From Lysobacter stagni (GTDB taxonomy: Bacteria > Pseudomonadota > Gammaproteobacteria > Xanthomonadales > Xanthomonadaceae): a stretch of DNA of 64,000 nt. A model generated the notes under the pieces. That model did not search any database and was not told the origin of the DNA. It saw only the letters and a list, made by a program, of their open reading frames with translations. The position numbers were made by a program, and so were the translations under genes. Positions within the stretch are counted from its first letter, which is position 1. Each line of letters opens with the position of its first letter. The stretch covers positions 3,232,001-3,296,000 of the forward strand of contig NZ_JASGBI010000001.1 of assembly GCF_030053425.1 (NCBI RefSeq). Reading direction: 5' to 3'. Shown piece by piece: positions 49,636 through 60,014 of this stretch.

Positions 49636-51131
49636 CGACGCTCGTACGGGCCCGCGGCCTGCAGCCGGCGCGCAGCATCTTCAAGGGCCGCGGACGTGCG
49701 TCCATCGATGCCGGCGCGGCGGACGAAATCGGCCAGGTCGCGGAACACGCCCGCGTCGCGGCGGCTGCGCAATGCGCGCGTCGCCGTCGCCGCATCGATG
49801 CCCGGCAACGTCTGCAGGGCTTCGGCCTGCGCGGTGTTGAGATTCACCGCGATGTCCTGAGACGTCATGCCGGGCAACCGCGCCGCCGAGTGGCCCAGCA
49901 GCCACAGGTCCGGCCCCAGCGCCGCGCGCAGCATCGACGGCTGCCGCGCGACATCGGCTTGCAGCTGCGCCATCTGTGCACGCACCTGCTTGAGGCCGCT
50001 GACGTAGCCGGCCATATCGCCGATGCGACCACGCTCGGCCACGGCCTCGGTCGCGCGCGCCAGCGACGGATCCGCGGTGGCGCCGTAGGTAGTGTCCAGA
50101 ACGAGAGTGCGCGATCGCGCGCAGTCGGCCGGCACGGCGACGCAATGGCGATCGACCAGTTCCAGGAACACCGGCGTGCCGGGTTCCAGCGTCCACGCAC
50201 CGGACGTGGCCAGCGTGCGGAACAGCGTCGAGTAGCGTGCGACCACGCTGTCACGATCGCCGTCCCCCGGCACCAGCCAGCGATGGAACAGCGTGGCGAT
50301 GACGCCCTCGGAAGACAGCATCTGCTGGCCGTTCTTCAGGCGCGCCATGTCCAGAGCGGTGCTTTCATTCGCGCGCGCCAACGCTTCGGCATCGTTCCCG
50401 GGCGGCACCAGCGGCAACTGGATGAACAGGTTGCGGCGCACACCCTCGATGCGGCCGGCGCGGTCCAGATTGCTGAGCCAGTACGGCAGGAACGGCTTGC
50501 CACCCAGGCCAAGCGTGAGGTCCTCCAGCGCGGGATTGTGCGAGTACCTGCGCACCAGGCTCTGGAAGTGCGTGGCGAAGCCTTCATCGAAGGCCGTGGG
50601 GTAGTCGGTCACGCTCATGCTGCTGTGCGGCGTGCGCGAGTATCCGGAAGGCAGGCCCGGTATCAGCCGGCGCAGGAACACGTGCCCCATCTCGTGGGCG
50701 AAGATCTCCTCGAAGCCGCCGTCGGCCACCGTGTCCTCGTCGACGACCAGATCGACGAACAGTTCGTCGACGAAGCGCCTGCTGCCGTTCTCTTCCAGCC
50801 AGAAACCGCGGCGCGCGAAGCCGCCGTCTTCCGCCGACAGGTACAGCCACGTCGGCGTGAGGATGCGTGCACCGGCGATGCGTTGCGCGCTTTCGTCCAG
50901 GGCCAGCACGGTGGCGAGGAAACCGTCGCGAGCCTCGCGCTGGATGCGGTCGTACAGCGCCCCGGAACGCACGCGCGTGACCACGGGTGCCGGCCGTCCA
51001 GAGGGGTCGTCCTGCACCTGCGGTGCACCGTTGGCCACGACAGGCGCCAGAACACCCAGCTCCGCTGCACCGGCAGGCATCATCGCCATTACCAGCATCA
51101 GACCTGCGCACCATCGCTGGATTCCGCCCAT
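49632..51131 (-). CDS. Exported HExxH metallopeptidase-like protein with a C-terminal helix-hairpin-helix domain
   Basis: 499 residues with a Sec signal (CAGLMLVMAMMPAGAAE). A gluzincin-like zinc site is visible: HEMGH at about 145-149 within EEIFAHEMGHVFLRR, and about 33 residues on the Glu of FDEGFATHF as third ligand. The middle is helical and unassigned. The last 80 residues (VNLNTAQAEALQTLPGIDAATATRALRSR in sequence, then DLADFVRRAGID) form the tandem helix-hairpin-helix fold of ComEA-type DNA-binding proteins. A secreted peptidase joined to a DNA-binding-type module is unusual. Strong GGAGG precedes the ATG. I know no named family. Confidence 0.78.
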   Translation of the reverse strand: MGGIQRWCAGLMLVMAMMPAGAAELGVLAPVVANGAPQVQDDPSGRPAPVVTRVRSGALYDRIQREARDGFLATVLALDESAQRIAGARILTPTWLYLSAEDGGFARRGFWLEENGSRRFVDELFVDLVVDEDTVADGGFEEIFAHEMGHVFLRRLIPGLPSGYSRTPHSSMSVTDYPTAFDEGFATHFQSLVRRYSHNPALEDLTLGLGGKPFLPYWLSNLDRAGRIEGVRRNLFIQLPLVPPGNDAEALARANESTALDMARLKNGQQMLSSEGVIATLFHRWLVPGDGDRDSVVARYSTLFRTLATSGAWTLEPGTPVFLELVDRHCVAVPADCARSRTLVLDTTYGATADPSLARATEAVAERGRIGDMAGYVSGLKQVRAQMAQLQADVARQPSMLRAALGPDLWLLGHSAARLPGMTSQDIAVNLNTAQAEALQTLPGIDAATATRALRSRRDAGVFRDLADFVRRAGIDGRTSAALEDAARRLQAAGPYERR

Positions 51132-51216
51132 CGCCTCGCCTCCTCGTTGCAGGGGGAGGATGGCGGAACGCCCGATGGCACCGCGCCTGCCATGCCGGCC
51201 ACCCACTGCCGACACT

Positions 51217-51230
51217 TGCACGGCCGTGCA
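51217..51230. repeat. Perfect 14-base palindrome between eptA and the peptidase gene
   Basis: TGCACGGCCGTGCA in the 191-base gap between two minus-strand genes. It could be a transcript-end hairpin for eptA or an operator for the peptidase gene; nothing distinguishes these. Confidence 0.35.
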
Positions 51231-51322
51231 CATGGGCACCGGTGCCGGGCCTGAACGCGATGTCCTCCCCGCGCCCTCCAGGAGGAACGCGGCGACGGTG
51301 CAGGACCGGCAATGTCGCTGCG

Positions 51323-53002
51323 TCAGCTGCCCGTGCAGCGGCCGAACAGGTCGAGTCGAGCGTCGTACTCGGGTGTGCTGACCTGCATCAGGCCCAGCAC
51401 GGAATGGAACAGGTTGTCCTGGCTCACCGGTGCGTCGCTGCCGCGTTTCATGCAGTCCACGTCCACGTCGCGGTCGGCCGCGAATCCGGGCGACAGCCAC
51501 ATCACCATCGGCACGTGCGTCTGCGTGTCGGGCGCGATGGCGTACGGCACGCCGTGCAGGTACAGGCCGTTCTCGCCCAGCGATTCGCCGTGGTCCGACA
51601 GGTAGATCAATGCCGTGTCGCGGTCCGTGCGCTCGGAAAGGAAGCGGATCGTACGGGCGAGGAAATCGTCGGTGTACATCACGGCGTTGTCGTAGGCGTT
51701 GACGATCTGTTCCCGGCTGCAGTCGCCCAGCTCGGCCGTGTCGCACGTGGGCGTGAACCGCCGCAGCCTCGATGGATAACGCTTGTAGTAGCTGGGTCCG
51801 TGATTGCCCAGCTGGTGCAGCACCACCACCATGTCGCCCGGCTGCCGTGCGATCTGCGACTCCAGGCCGTCCAGCATCACTTCGTCCAGGCATCCTTCCG
51901 CGTCGCAGACCTGCGGCTGTTTCGCGTGTTCGAAGGACTCGAACGCCAGGCCGTCGCACACGCCCTTGCATCCGGTCTGGTTGTCGCGCCACAGCGTGTG
52001 GATGCCAGCGTGCTCCAGCACGTGCAGCAGCGATTCGGAATGCTTGATGCGGTCCTTGTCGTAATGCGCGCGGCCGTACGGCGAGAACATGCACGGCACC
52101 GACACTTCGGTGGCCGAGCCGCACGAAGTCACGTGGCTGAAATTGATGGGACCGATGCCGCGCAGTTGCGGCGTGGTCTGCCGCTCATAGCCGTTGAGGC
52201 CCCAGTTCTGGGCGCGCACCGTTTCGCCGACGACCAGTACCAGCAGCCGTGGCTTCTGGCCGGCGACGCGGCCCACGACCTTCGCGTTGGCGCCCACCGG
52301 CATGCGCGGACCGTGATCCGCACCATCGTGCAGCGCCACGCGGGCCAGCGACACCACGTAGTTCCCGGGCGTGATGAGGTGGCGCACTTCACGGTGGTTG
52401 CGCATGAGCGCGGACAGGTTCTGGAACGACGACAGCGCCGCCCCACCCGCCACCAGCACCGCCAGCGCGATGCACGCCACCCGCACCAGCATCGCGCGCG
52501 TGATCGGTCGGCGCTTCAGCCGGACACGCCACACCATCAGCGAAGGCAGCACGCCCAGCCACAGCATCGGCGGCAGCACGCCCCACGACAGCAGCTCGCC
52601 AGATTCCTTGCCGTCGGTATGCAGGATGTTGCGCAGCATGTCGGCGTCGAGGTAAATCGTGTAGCGGCTCATGAAATGCGACGCCGCGGCCGTGGTCAGC
52701 AGCAGCACCGTCAGCAGCGGCTTGGCCGTCCAGCGGTTGAGCAGCACGCACAGCAGCGTCATGTTCAGCGCGGCGATCATCACCAGCAGCGCGACGCCTG
52801 TCAGCAGGCCGCCGGCGCCCTTCAGCGCGCCGGTCGCGGCGACCGCGCGGAAGAAGGCGGAGTTGCAGAACACGGCGAAGAACACGCTCGCCAGCAGGGC
52901 GAGTCTTTCGACGGTGATCTCGGGCCGATAGGAGAGCAGCGGGCCGAACCGGCGCGCAAGTTCCCCCAGGAAATCCGGGCGACGACGTACGACCGAGCTC
53001 AT
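51323..53002 (-). CDS. eptA: Lipid A phosphoethanolamine transferase (EptA/PmrC family)
   Basis: 559 residues: five N-terminal membrane helices (to about residue 220), then a periplasmic alkaline-phosphatase-like domain. By comparison with MCR-1/EptA the zinc and nucleophile residues are kept: Glu in VVGETVRA (about 260), the Thr at +4 of CGSATEVSVPC (about 297), and DH in LSDHGESLGE (about 468-469). The His in GLYLHGVP is also kept, as are paired Cys. It adds phosphoethanolamine to lipid A and lowers binding of polymyxin-like peptides. ATGA overlap with the upstream PAP2 gene; the divergent two-component system is the likely regulator. Confidence 0.92.
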   Translation of the reverse strand: MSSVVRRRPDFLGELARRFGPLLSYRPEITVERLALLASVFFAVFCNSAFFRAVAATGALKGAGGLLTGVALLVMIAALNMTLLCVLLNRWTAKPLLTVLLLTTAAASHFMSRYTIYLDADMLRNILHTDGKESGELLSWGVLPPMLWLGVLPSLMVWRVRLKRRPITRAMLVRVACIALAVLVAGGAALSSFQNLSALMRNHREVRHLITPGNYVVSLARVALHDGADHGPRMPVGANAKVVGRVAGQKPRLLVLVVGETVRAQNWGLNGYERQTTPQLRGIGPINFSHVTSCGSATEVSVPCMFSPYGRAHYDKDRIKHSESLLHVLEHAGIHTLWRDNQTGCKGVCDGLAFESFEHAKQPQVCDAEGCLDEVMLDGLESQIARQPGDMVVVLHQLGNHGPSYYKRYPSRLRRFTPTCDTAELGDCSREQIVNAYDNAVMYTDDFLARTIRFLSERTDRDTALIYLSDHGESLGENGLYLHGVPYAIAPDTQTHVPMVMWLSPGFAADRDVDVDCMKRGSDAPVSQDNLFHSVLGLMQVSTPEYDARLDLFGRCTGS

Positions 53003-53823
53003 CGCAGCACCATCCAGGTCATGCCGTCGGGCGAGCGCGGCGCATCGGGACCACCGCGGTGCCAGAAGGCCACGTACATGCACACCGCCACGGCCCAGCA
53101 GATGCCGGCCGTCCATACGTCATGCGAAAGGAAGTGCGCGCCACGCAGCTGCTGGGCCACGCCGAACACCAGCCCCAGGGCCAGCGCCACCCACAGCCCA
53201 ACCCATCGCAACCGCGGCTTCACCATCCACAGGAAGAAGTACAACGACAGCCACGCGTAGCCGCTGCTGGCGTGCCCGGCGGGAAAACACGCACCGCGCG
53301 AAAGCCCCACCGGCCGCATGCCGAACAAGCCCACATACGGGCGGCCGCCGCCGTAGCGCAGCAGGTCCCAGGGGCAATCCATGTTCGACCAGGACTTGAA
53401 CCACGCCACCAGCCCGGCCGCGAGCGCGGTGGTCACGCACAGATACGCCAGCGGTCGACGCAGGTACGCCCAACGCTCGCGCAGACACGCCACGATCCAG
53501 GCCGCGAGCACGCCCAGCCACGCCAGGGTGCTGGCGTCGCGGCCGCCCTCGTGGGCCAGCGTGTCGGTCAGGAAGGCGTCGCGAAGCAGCCACTGGTGGC
53601 CCTCCCACGCGTAGATGCGGTCGGCCAGCCAGCGGTCGCCGTTGGCGCCCATCGACACCAGCACCAGCAGGACGAACGCCGCCAGCGGCACCCATGCGTG
53701 CAGGACGAAAAAGCGCCTGTCGATGCGGACGGCACCGGGTTCGGGCGCCGGCCCGAAGACGCGCGCCAGCCACAGCGAGGAACCGCTGCGGACAGTGCGT
53801 GGAGAGGAAAACGTGGAAGGCAT
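52999..53823 (-). CDS. PAP2-family membrane phosphatase
   Basis: 274 residues, about six helices. The three acid-phosphatase motifs are present: K-x6-RP-like FKSWSNMDCPWDLLRYGG, the SGH-type FPAGHASSGYAW (PAGH instead of PSGH), and RGAHFLSHDVWTAG with the catalytic His and Asp. Homologues are LpxE/LpxT-type lipid A or undecaprenyl-pyrophosphate phosphatases. Being the first gene of an operon with eptA, a role in lipid A phosphate handling is the likeliest. ATG giving MPSTFSS chosen; longer forms run into the shared promoter region. Confidence 0.88.
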   Translation of the reverse strand: MPSTFSSPRTVRSGSSLWLARVFGPAPEPGAVRIDRRFFVLHAWVPLAAFVLLVLVSMGANGDRWLADRIYAWEGHQWLLRDAFLTDTLAHEGGRDASTLAWLGVLAAWIVACLRERWAYLRRPLAYLCVTTALAAGLVAWFKSWSNMDCPWDLLRYGGGRPYVGLFGMRPVGLSRGACFPAGHASSGYAWLSLYFFLWMVKPRLRWVGLWVALALGLVFGVAQQLRGAHFLSHDVWTAGICWAVAVCMYVAFWHRGGPDAPRSPDGMTWMVLR

Positions 53824-54047
53824 GACGACGCGCGGAAACAGAAGGCGCGGGTATGATCGAAACGCCCTTGTCGGAGAGCGGTAGGAAACGGACGCGGCGC
53901 ACACAACGCGCGGGGAACGATTCAGCTTCCTCCGTGAACCGCTGAACATGGCCGGGAAACGCGCTGTTTTTCCCACCGGTTTCCGACATGTGGCCACGGA
54001 TACTGGTCAGTTGGCCGCGCTGCCTGCGGCATCCCGAAGGACGGCAC

Positions 54048-54750
<703 letters not shown>

Positions 54751-54764
<14 letters not shown>

Positions 54765-56022
54765 GTCCGGCCTGCGCCGACGCATCCTGCTTTCGCTGCT
54801 GGGCTACGTGGTCGTGCTCACGATTGCCGTGATCCTGCACGGCTTCATCGTCAACGAACATGCCGAGCAGCTGGTGTGGCAGACGCTGCTCGATTCGGAA
54901 ATGGACCACCTGCTCGAACTGCGCCGCCAGGACCCGCACTACCGCTGGGTCAACACCGGCAGCATGGCCATGTACGACGCCCACGATGCCGCCGGCCTTC
55001 CGCCGGCGCTGCGCGACGTACCGCCCGGCGTGTACGACGAGATCTACATCGACGGCATCGAGCGCGTTGCGCTGGTGCGTGAAGTGGACGGCCGTTCCGT
55101 CGCGCTCGCACTGGACATCACCGATCTGGAGGAACGCGAGTTCGACATGGGCGTTACCGTGATCGGATCGGCGATCACGATGATCCTGCTGCTCGGCGTT
55201 GCCATCGCGTGGAGCGTGAACCGGCTGGTGCGCCCGCTGCGCGACATGGCGCAGTCCATCGCCGGCCTGCGCCCCGACCAGTCGGGGCAACGCGTCCATG
55301 CGCCGGCGTCGGCCAGTTCGGAGCTGGTCGTGATCGCCGACGCGCTCAACGACTACCTGCAACGCAACGACCGCTTCGTCGAGCGCGAACGCGTCTTCAT
55401 CGACAGCGCCAGCCATGAGTTGCGCACCCCGGTGGCCGTCATCGGCGGAGCGGCGGAGATCGCACTCCAGCAGCCGGAACTCCCGGACGCCGCACGCGGC
55501 CAGTTCGCGCGCATCCAACGCACCGCGCGCGAAGTCGAACAGCTCATCTCGTTGCTGCTGGTGCTGGCCAAGGATCCCGCACGCCTGGCGCGCTCCAGCG
55601 ACCACGTCGCGCTGGATCAGCTGATCCCTGAAATCGTGGACGACCATCGTCACCTCACGCGCGACAAGGACCTGCAGATCGACATCGCCGCAATGCCGCC
55701 GTGCGAAGTGGTCGCTCCCCTGCCCATCGTGCAGGCGGCCATCGGCAACCTGCTGCGCAACGCGATCGAGCACAGCGACCGGGGACACATACGCATCCGC
55801 CTGGAGGCACCCGCCACGGTGGTCATCGACGACCCCGGCCACGGCATGACGCCGGAGGAGATCAGCGCGATCTACGCCAAGGTCGCTCGCGGCGGCGGAC
55901 GAGACGGAGGCGGCATCGGCCTGGACCTCATCTCGCGCCTGTGCGAACACCTGGGCTGGTCGCTGGACATCGCCTCGGACGAAGGTGCGGGCACGACGAC
56001 AACGCTGCGGCTTCAGCCTTGA
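54751..56022 (+). CDS. Sensor histidine kinase
   Basis: 423 residues. First membrane helix about 10-33, a periplasmic sensor of about 100 residues, second helix about 131-152, then a HAMP linker (VNRLVRPLRDMAQSIAGL). The dimerisation/phosphoacceptor helix has H222 in SASHELRTPVAV. The ATPase domain shows NLLRNAIEHS (N box), DDPGHGMTPEE (G1) and GGGIGLDLISRL (G2). It has no aspartate-rich Mg/Fe sensor motif, so the signal is unknown. Overlaps the response regulator gene, forming one unit. Confidence 0.92.
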
Positions 56023-56049
56023 ACGAAGCAGCAAGCCCCTTGCGACTGA

Positions 56050-56490
56050 TCAGTCGTTGCGTTTGATGACCCGGTCGAAACAGTGCCGACCGGCAGGGTG
56101 TTGCCATTCGGGATCGGGCCATGGGATCTCGAACGTCCTTCGGCGGCCGACGCCCGACGCCGAATCGGTCTGGAACGTCGCGCACAGGCGATAGTGGCGG
56201 GCATCCAGCACCACATATTCGTAAGGCGCACCGGTGAACGGGTCGCGCGTCGTCGGACGCCCCGGCTGCTTCGCGATCGCATCCAGATCGTCCGGCACGC
56301 TCCCGTGCGTGGCCGCCACCATCTGCGTGAGCATCACGATGCGCCGCAGGTCCTCGAGGCGCCGCTCGTCCTGCCGCGCACGGCGTTGCATCTGCGGCGT
56401 GCCCATCACGACGACGGCTGCCACCACCGTGGCGACCACGACGCAGCCGGCCACGACCAGAAGCCAGAATCCCGGGCGACGGGCGCTCAT
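56050..56490 (-). CDS. Single-pass membrane protein, pseudopilin-like layout
   Basis: 146 residues: N-terminal membrane helix (about 8-30) followed by a charged helix (RRARQDERRLEDLRRIVMLTQMVAA) and a small globular part containing PGRPTTRDPFTGAPYEYVVLD, a phrase reminiscent of the C-terminal region of type II pseudopilins, and two Cys (RLCATF, GRHCFD). No prepilin cleavage site is evident, so it is not called a pilin. The ATGA overlap with the DUF5671 gene upstream suggests the two products work together. The stop lies inside a 14-base palindrome (CGACTGATCAGTCG). Confidence 0.7.
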   Translation of the reverse strand: MSARRPGFWLLVVAGCVVVATVVAAVVVMGTPQMQRRARQDERRLEDLRRIVMLTQMVAATHGSVPDDLDAIAKQPGRPTTRDPFTGAPYEYVVLDARHYRLCATFQTDSASGVGRRRTFEIPWPDPEWQHPAGRHCFDRVIKRND

Positions 56491-57125
56491 GCCTCCACCT
56501 CTTCACGGCGGAGGTCCCACAGGTAGTAACCGAACACGCCACCGGCGATGGCCGCCACGACCAGCACCTTCAGCACGAAGCGGGTGGTCAGCTCACCGCC
56601 GAGCAGGTTGTAGAGCAGCGTGGTCATGTCGCCGATGAGGATGGCCGCAGCGATGAACAGCGTCAGGTACGTCAGCCATCGGCGCACGGGCGACAGGCGC
56701 TTGATCGGGTATAGCGCGACGTCGCGGGAAACATAGTGCGAAACGTAGGCAAAGACGGGAAACGAAATGACGATGGCCGCCGTCGCCCAGCGCATGGAAC
56801 TGCCCAGCCGGCCGTGAATACTCTGCGCAGGGTCCGGCCAGACATGGTTGATCAGATCGAACAGCAGGCTGCCCAGGTGGTAGGCGAAGAAGTACAGCGT
56901 CGCGAACATCACCAGGTACAGGAACGCTTCTCGCGCCGACACCGATGCGCGCGGTCGCGGCACGGGCACCTCGAAAGGCGTGTCGGAATAGGCGGCAAGC
57001 GCACCGCGGATCTGCTCCTCGCGCCAGCCTGCCGACAGCAGCGCCTGCGTGATGTCCGACTTGCCGTGCCCGCGCAACAGCGCATCGCGGACGAACACCT
57101 CCAGTTCCTGCGGCCCCGATGCCAT
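56487..57125 (-). CDS. DUF5671-domain membrane protein
   Basis: 212 residues. A soluble N-terminal segment (LEVFVRDALLRGHGKSDITQALLSAGW, a helical SHOCT/TIM-like region) precedes about four membrane helices with SAREAFLYLVMFATLYFFAYHLG and YVSRDVALYPIKRLSPVRRWLTYLTLF, the recognised DUF5671 pattern. Function unknown. GGAGG lies six bases before the ATG. It follows the pnp terminator and overlaps the next gene by four bases. Confidence 0.8.
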   Translation of the reverse strand: MASGPQELEVFVRDALLRGHGKSDITQALLSAGWREEQIRGALAAYSDTPFEVPVPRPRASVSAREAFLYLVMFATLYFFAYHLGSLLFDLINHVWPDPAQSIHGRLGSSMRWATAAIVISFPVFAYVSHYVSRDVALYPIKRLSPVRRWLTYLTLFIAAAILIGDMTTLLYNLLGGELTTRFVLKVLVVAAIAGGVFGYYLWDLRREEVEA

Positions 57126-57201
57126 GAACTTCCTCCGCTGAAGTTGGCCCGATTCTGGCAGCCGCGCAGGCGCCGTCAAGCGCGACGGGCGCCGCACAAA
57201 G

Positions 57202-57226
57202 AAAAAGCGGGCCGAAGCCCGCTTTT
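57202..57226. terminator. Rho-independent terminator after pnp
   Basis: GCGGGC-CGAA-GCCCGC stem (57207-57222) flanked by A5 and T4, so it can end transcription in both directions. On the minus strand the stem is followed by TTTTTCTTTG, 40 bases past the pnp stop. It separates the pnp cluster from the DUF5671 operon. Confidence 0.88.
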
Positions 57227-57264
57227 CCGTGTTCCGGCGAATGTCGCCGAAGGCTGCGCGCGGC

Positions 57265-59373
57265 TTACTCGGCCGCGACACCCTCGCCTTCTTCGACGGC
57301 CTTCATCGACAGGCGGATACGGCCCTGCTTGTCGACTTCCAGCACCTTGACCTTCACCACGTCGCCTTCCTTGAGCTTGTCGGAAACCTTCTCGACGCGC
57401 TCGTTGGAGATCTGCGAGACGTGCACCAGACCGTCCTTGCCCGGCAGGATGGTGACGAACGCACCGAAGTCCATGATCTTGGCGACCTTGCCTTCGTAGA
57501 TGCGGCCCGGCTCGACGTCGGACGTGATCTGCTCGATGCGTGCCTTCGCGGCCTGCGCGGCGGCGGCATTGACCGAGGCGATGACGATGGTGCCGTCGTC
57601 CTGGATGTCGATCTGCGTGCCGGTTTCCTTGGTGATGGCCTGGATGGTCGAACCGCCCTTGCCGATCACTTCGCGGATCTTGTCCGGGTGGATCTTCATC
57701 GTCAGCAGGCGCGGGGCCCACTCGCTCAGCTCACCACGCGGCGCGGTGATGGCCTTGGCCATCTCGCCGAGGATGTGCAGACGGCCTTCCTTCGCCTGGG
57801 CGAGGGCGACCTTCATGATCTCCTCGGTGATGCCCTGGATCTTGATGTCCATCTGGAGGGCGCTGATGCCTTCCTTCGAACCGGCCACCTTGAAGTCCAT
57901 GTCGCCGAGGTGATCCTCGTCGCCCAGGATGTCGCTCAGCACGACGAACGCGTTGCCTTCCTTCACCAGGCCCATGGCGATGCCCGCGACCGGCGACTTC
58001 ACCGGCACGCCGGCATCCATCAGCGCAAGCGAGGAACCGCAGACCGAAGCCATCGACGAGGAGCCGTTCGACTCGGTGATTTCCGACACCACGCGGATGG
58101 TGTACGGGAACTCTTCCAGCGACGGCATCGTCGCCAGCACGCCGCGCTTGGCAAGGCGGCCGTGGCCGATCTCGCGACGCTTCGGCGCGCCGAAGCGACC
58201 GGTCTCACCCACCGAGTACGGCGGGAAGTTGTAATGGAACAGGAAGTTCTCTTTGTACTCGCCCGAGACGGCATCGATGATCTGGCCGTCGCGCGCGGTG
58301 CCCAGCGTGGTGACCACGATGGCCTGCGTCTCGCCGCGCGTGAACAGCGCCGAGCCGTGGGTACGCGGCAGCACGCCGATCTTGCATTCGATCGGACGCA
58401 CGGTGGTGAGGTCACGGCCGTCGATGCGGACCTTGGTGCTCAGCACCGAGTCGCGCATGGTCGCGTACTCGAGGTCGCCGAACTCCTTGGCGTACTCGGC
58501 GGCCTGCCAGCCGGAGGCTTCGGCGCGGCCCGACAGCTGCTCCCAGGTGTCCTTGCGGATGACCGAGATGGCGTCGCGGCGCTCGCCCTTGTTGCGGATC
58601 TGGTAGGCCTGCGCCAGCGAAGCGCCCGCCGATTCCTTGATCGCGGCGATCAGCGCGTCGTTCTTGGCCGGGGCGACCCACGTCGACGGCTTGGTGCCGG
58701 CTTCGACGGTCAGCTCGTTGATCGCGTTGATGACCTTCTGCATCTCGCGGTGGCCGAACATCACGGCGCCGAGCATGACGTCTTCCGACAGCATCTTCGC
58801 TTCGGACTCGACCATCAGCACCGCGTTCGACGTACCGGCGACGACCAGCTCCAGATCGGAGTCGGCCAGCTCGGTGGCGGTCGGGTTGAGGATGTACTGG
58901 CCGTTCTTGTAACCGACCTTGGCGGCGCCGATCGGGCCCTGGAACGGCGTGCCGGCCAGCGCCAGCGCGGCCGAGGCACCGATCATCGCCGGGATGTCAC
59001 CGTCGATTTCCGGATTCATCGACATCACCGTCGCGATGATCTGGACCTCGTTCTTGTATTCCTCGGGGAACAGCGGGCGGATCGGACGGTCGATCAGACG
59101 CGAGATCAGCGTTTCCTTCTCGGTCGGACGGCCTTCGCGCTTGAAGAAGCCGCCCGGGATGCGACCACCGGCGTAGAACTTTTCCTGGTAGTCCACCGTC
59201 AGCGGGAAGAAGTCCTGCCCTTCACGCGCGCTCTTGGCGGCAACGGCCGACACCAGCACCACGGTGTCGTCCATCTTGACGATCACGGCGCCGCTGGCCT
59301 GGCGCGCGATTTCGCCGGTTTCCAGGGTGACCTGATGGTTGCCGTACTGGAAGGTCTTGGTGATTTTTGCCAC
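57265..59373 (-). CDS. pnp: Polyribonucleotide nucleotidyltransferase (PNPase)
   Basis: 702 residues; phosphorolytic 3'-5' exoribonuclease of the degradosome. Two RNase PH-like domains (start [29 protein letters not shown] and [19 protein letters not shown] in the second, with active-site Asp residues). The KH domain is near 560-605 ([15 protein letters not shown]) and the S1 domain near 620-695 ([20 protein letters not shown]). It directly follows rpsO, as in most proteobacteria; a leader hairpin in the 184-base gap may be the RNase III/PNPase autoregulation site known from E. coli. Confidence 0.98.
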   Translation of the reverse strand: MAKITKTFQYGNHQVTLETGEIARQASGAVIVKMDDTVVLVSAVAAKSAREGQDFFPLTVDYQEKFYAGGRIPGGFFKREGRPTEKETLISRLIDRPIRPLFPEEYKNEVQIIATVMSMNPEIDGDIPAMIGASAALALAGTPFQGPIGAAKVGYKNGQYILNPTATELADSDLELVVAGTSNAVLMVESEAKMLSEDVMLGAVMFGHREMQKVINAINELTVEAGTKPSTWVAPAKNDALIAAIKESAGASLAQAYQIRNKGERRDAISVIRKDTWEQLSGRAEASGWQAAEYAKEFGDLEYATMRDSVLSTKVRIDGRDLTTVRPIECKIGVLPRTHGSALFTRGETQAIVVTTLGTARDGQIIDAVSGEYKENFLFHYNFPPYSVGETGRFGAPKRREIGHGRLAKRGVLATMPSLEEFPYTIRVVSEITESNGSSSMASVCGSSLALMDAGVPVKSPVAGIAMGLVKEGNAFVVLSDILGDEDHLGDMDFKVAGSKEGISALQMDIKIQGITEEIMKVALAQAKEGRLHILGEMAKAITAPRGELSEWAPRLLTMKIHPDKIREVIGKGGSTIQAITKETGTQIDIQDDGTIVIASVNAAAAQAAKARIEQITSDVEPGRIYEGKVAKIMDFGAFVTILPGKDGLVHVSQISNERVEKVSDKLKEGDVVKVKVLEVDKQGRIRLSMKAVEEGEGVAAE

Positions 59374-59400
59374 GTTGGGTTCCTATCGTTTCAATGCGTT

Positions 59401-59427
59401 CCGGTCAGGGCCCCTGCCCTGGTCCGG
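59401..59427 (-). promoter_or_regulatory. pnp leader hairpin
   Basis: CCGGTCAGGG and CCCTGGTCCGG can pair (about nine pairs with one mismatch and one bulge) 28 bases upstream of the pnp ATG. The position matches the leader stem cut by RNase III in E. coli pnp autoregulation; the homology of role is inferred. Confidence 0.4.
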
Positions 59428-59512
59428 TGGCCGCCGGGAGATGCGGCCGGGAATTCGTGCTGCCGTTGCGGCGAGGGGGACCGTGGCACGGCGCGTCAGG
59501 TGTTGCGACCTC

Positions 59513-59546
59513 AAAAACGAACCGCGGCGCATCGCTGCGCCGCGGT
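59513..59546 (-). terminator. rpsO terminator/attenuator
   Basis: Ten-bp perfect arms ACCGCGGCGC and GCGCCGCGGT with a 6-base loop, followed on the minus strand by TCG and TTTTT. It begins 11 bases after the rpsO stop and would limit read-through into pnp. Confidence 0.85.
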
Positions 59547-59557
59547 GGGTATTGCGA

Positions 59558-59818
59558 TTAGCGACGCAGGCCGAGTTTCTCGATCAGGGCCTTGTAGCGC
59601 TCGTTGTCCTTGCGCTTCAGGTAGTCGAGGAGGCTGCGGCGGCGGTTGACCATCTGCAGCAGGCCGCGACGGCTGTGGTGGTCCTGCTTGTGGACCTTGA
59701 AGTGGCCGGTCAGCTGCTCGATGCGGGCGGTCAGCAGGGCGACCTGGACTTCCGGCGAACCGGTGTCGCTGGCGCCGCGCTTGTTGTCTTCAATGATCTT
59801 GCTGGTGTCGATGGACAT
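59558..59818 (-). CDS. rpsO: 30S ribosomal protein S15
   Basis: 86 residues. S15 is a primary 16S rRNA-binding protein that organises the central domain. The sequence carries the family signature [23 protein letters not shown], with the helical [29 protein letters not shown] region contacting rRNA. ATG giving MSIDTSK is the standard start. It has its own promoter region after truB and a 115-base leader that could hold the S15 autoregulatory structure. Confidence 0.98.
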   Translation of the reverse strand: MSIDTSKIIEDNKRGASDTGSPEVQVALLTARIEQLTGHFKVHKQDHHSRRGLLQMVNRRRSLLDYLKRKDNERYKALIEKLGLRR

Positions 59819-59859
59819 GTAGTGCCTCATGGATGCGTGGCCTGCAGAAGCGAATCGGT

Positions 59860-59874
59860 CGCGGACACTCCGCG
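59860..59874 (-). promoter_or_regulatory. Hairpin in the rpsO leader
   Basis: CGCGGA-GTG-TCCGCG on the minus strand, 6-bp perfect stem, about 40 bases before the rpsO ATG. Candidate part of an S15-binding leader structure; S15 leaders differ between bacterial groups so this needs structural testing. Confidence 0.35.
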
Positions 59875-59940
59875 CCGACGCACCGCCTGGCTCGCCGTTT
59901 GCTAGAAAGGGAAACTGCTAGGTGCTTGAAAAGCGGCGGA

Positions 59941-59946
59941 ATTGTA
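59941..59946 (-). promoter_or_regulatory. -10 element of an rpsO promoter
   Basis: TACAAT on the minus strand in an AT-rich stretch 70 bases after truB. No good -35 is seen 16-18 bases upstream, so only the -10 is claimed. The transcript would have a leader of about 115 bases. Confidence 0.45.
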
Positions 59947-60014
59947 TCAGTCCGCCTCGACGAATGCGACCCGCCATGCGGCATTTGTCTTTGCACGCGC
60001 CGGCGCGCGCGCCT

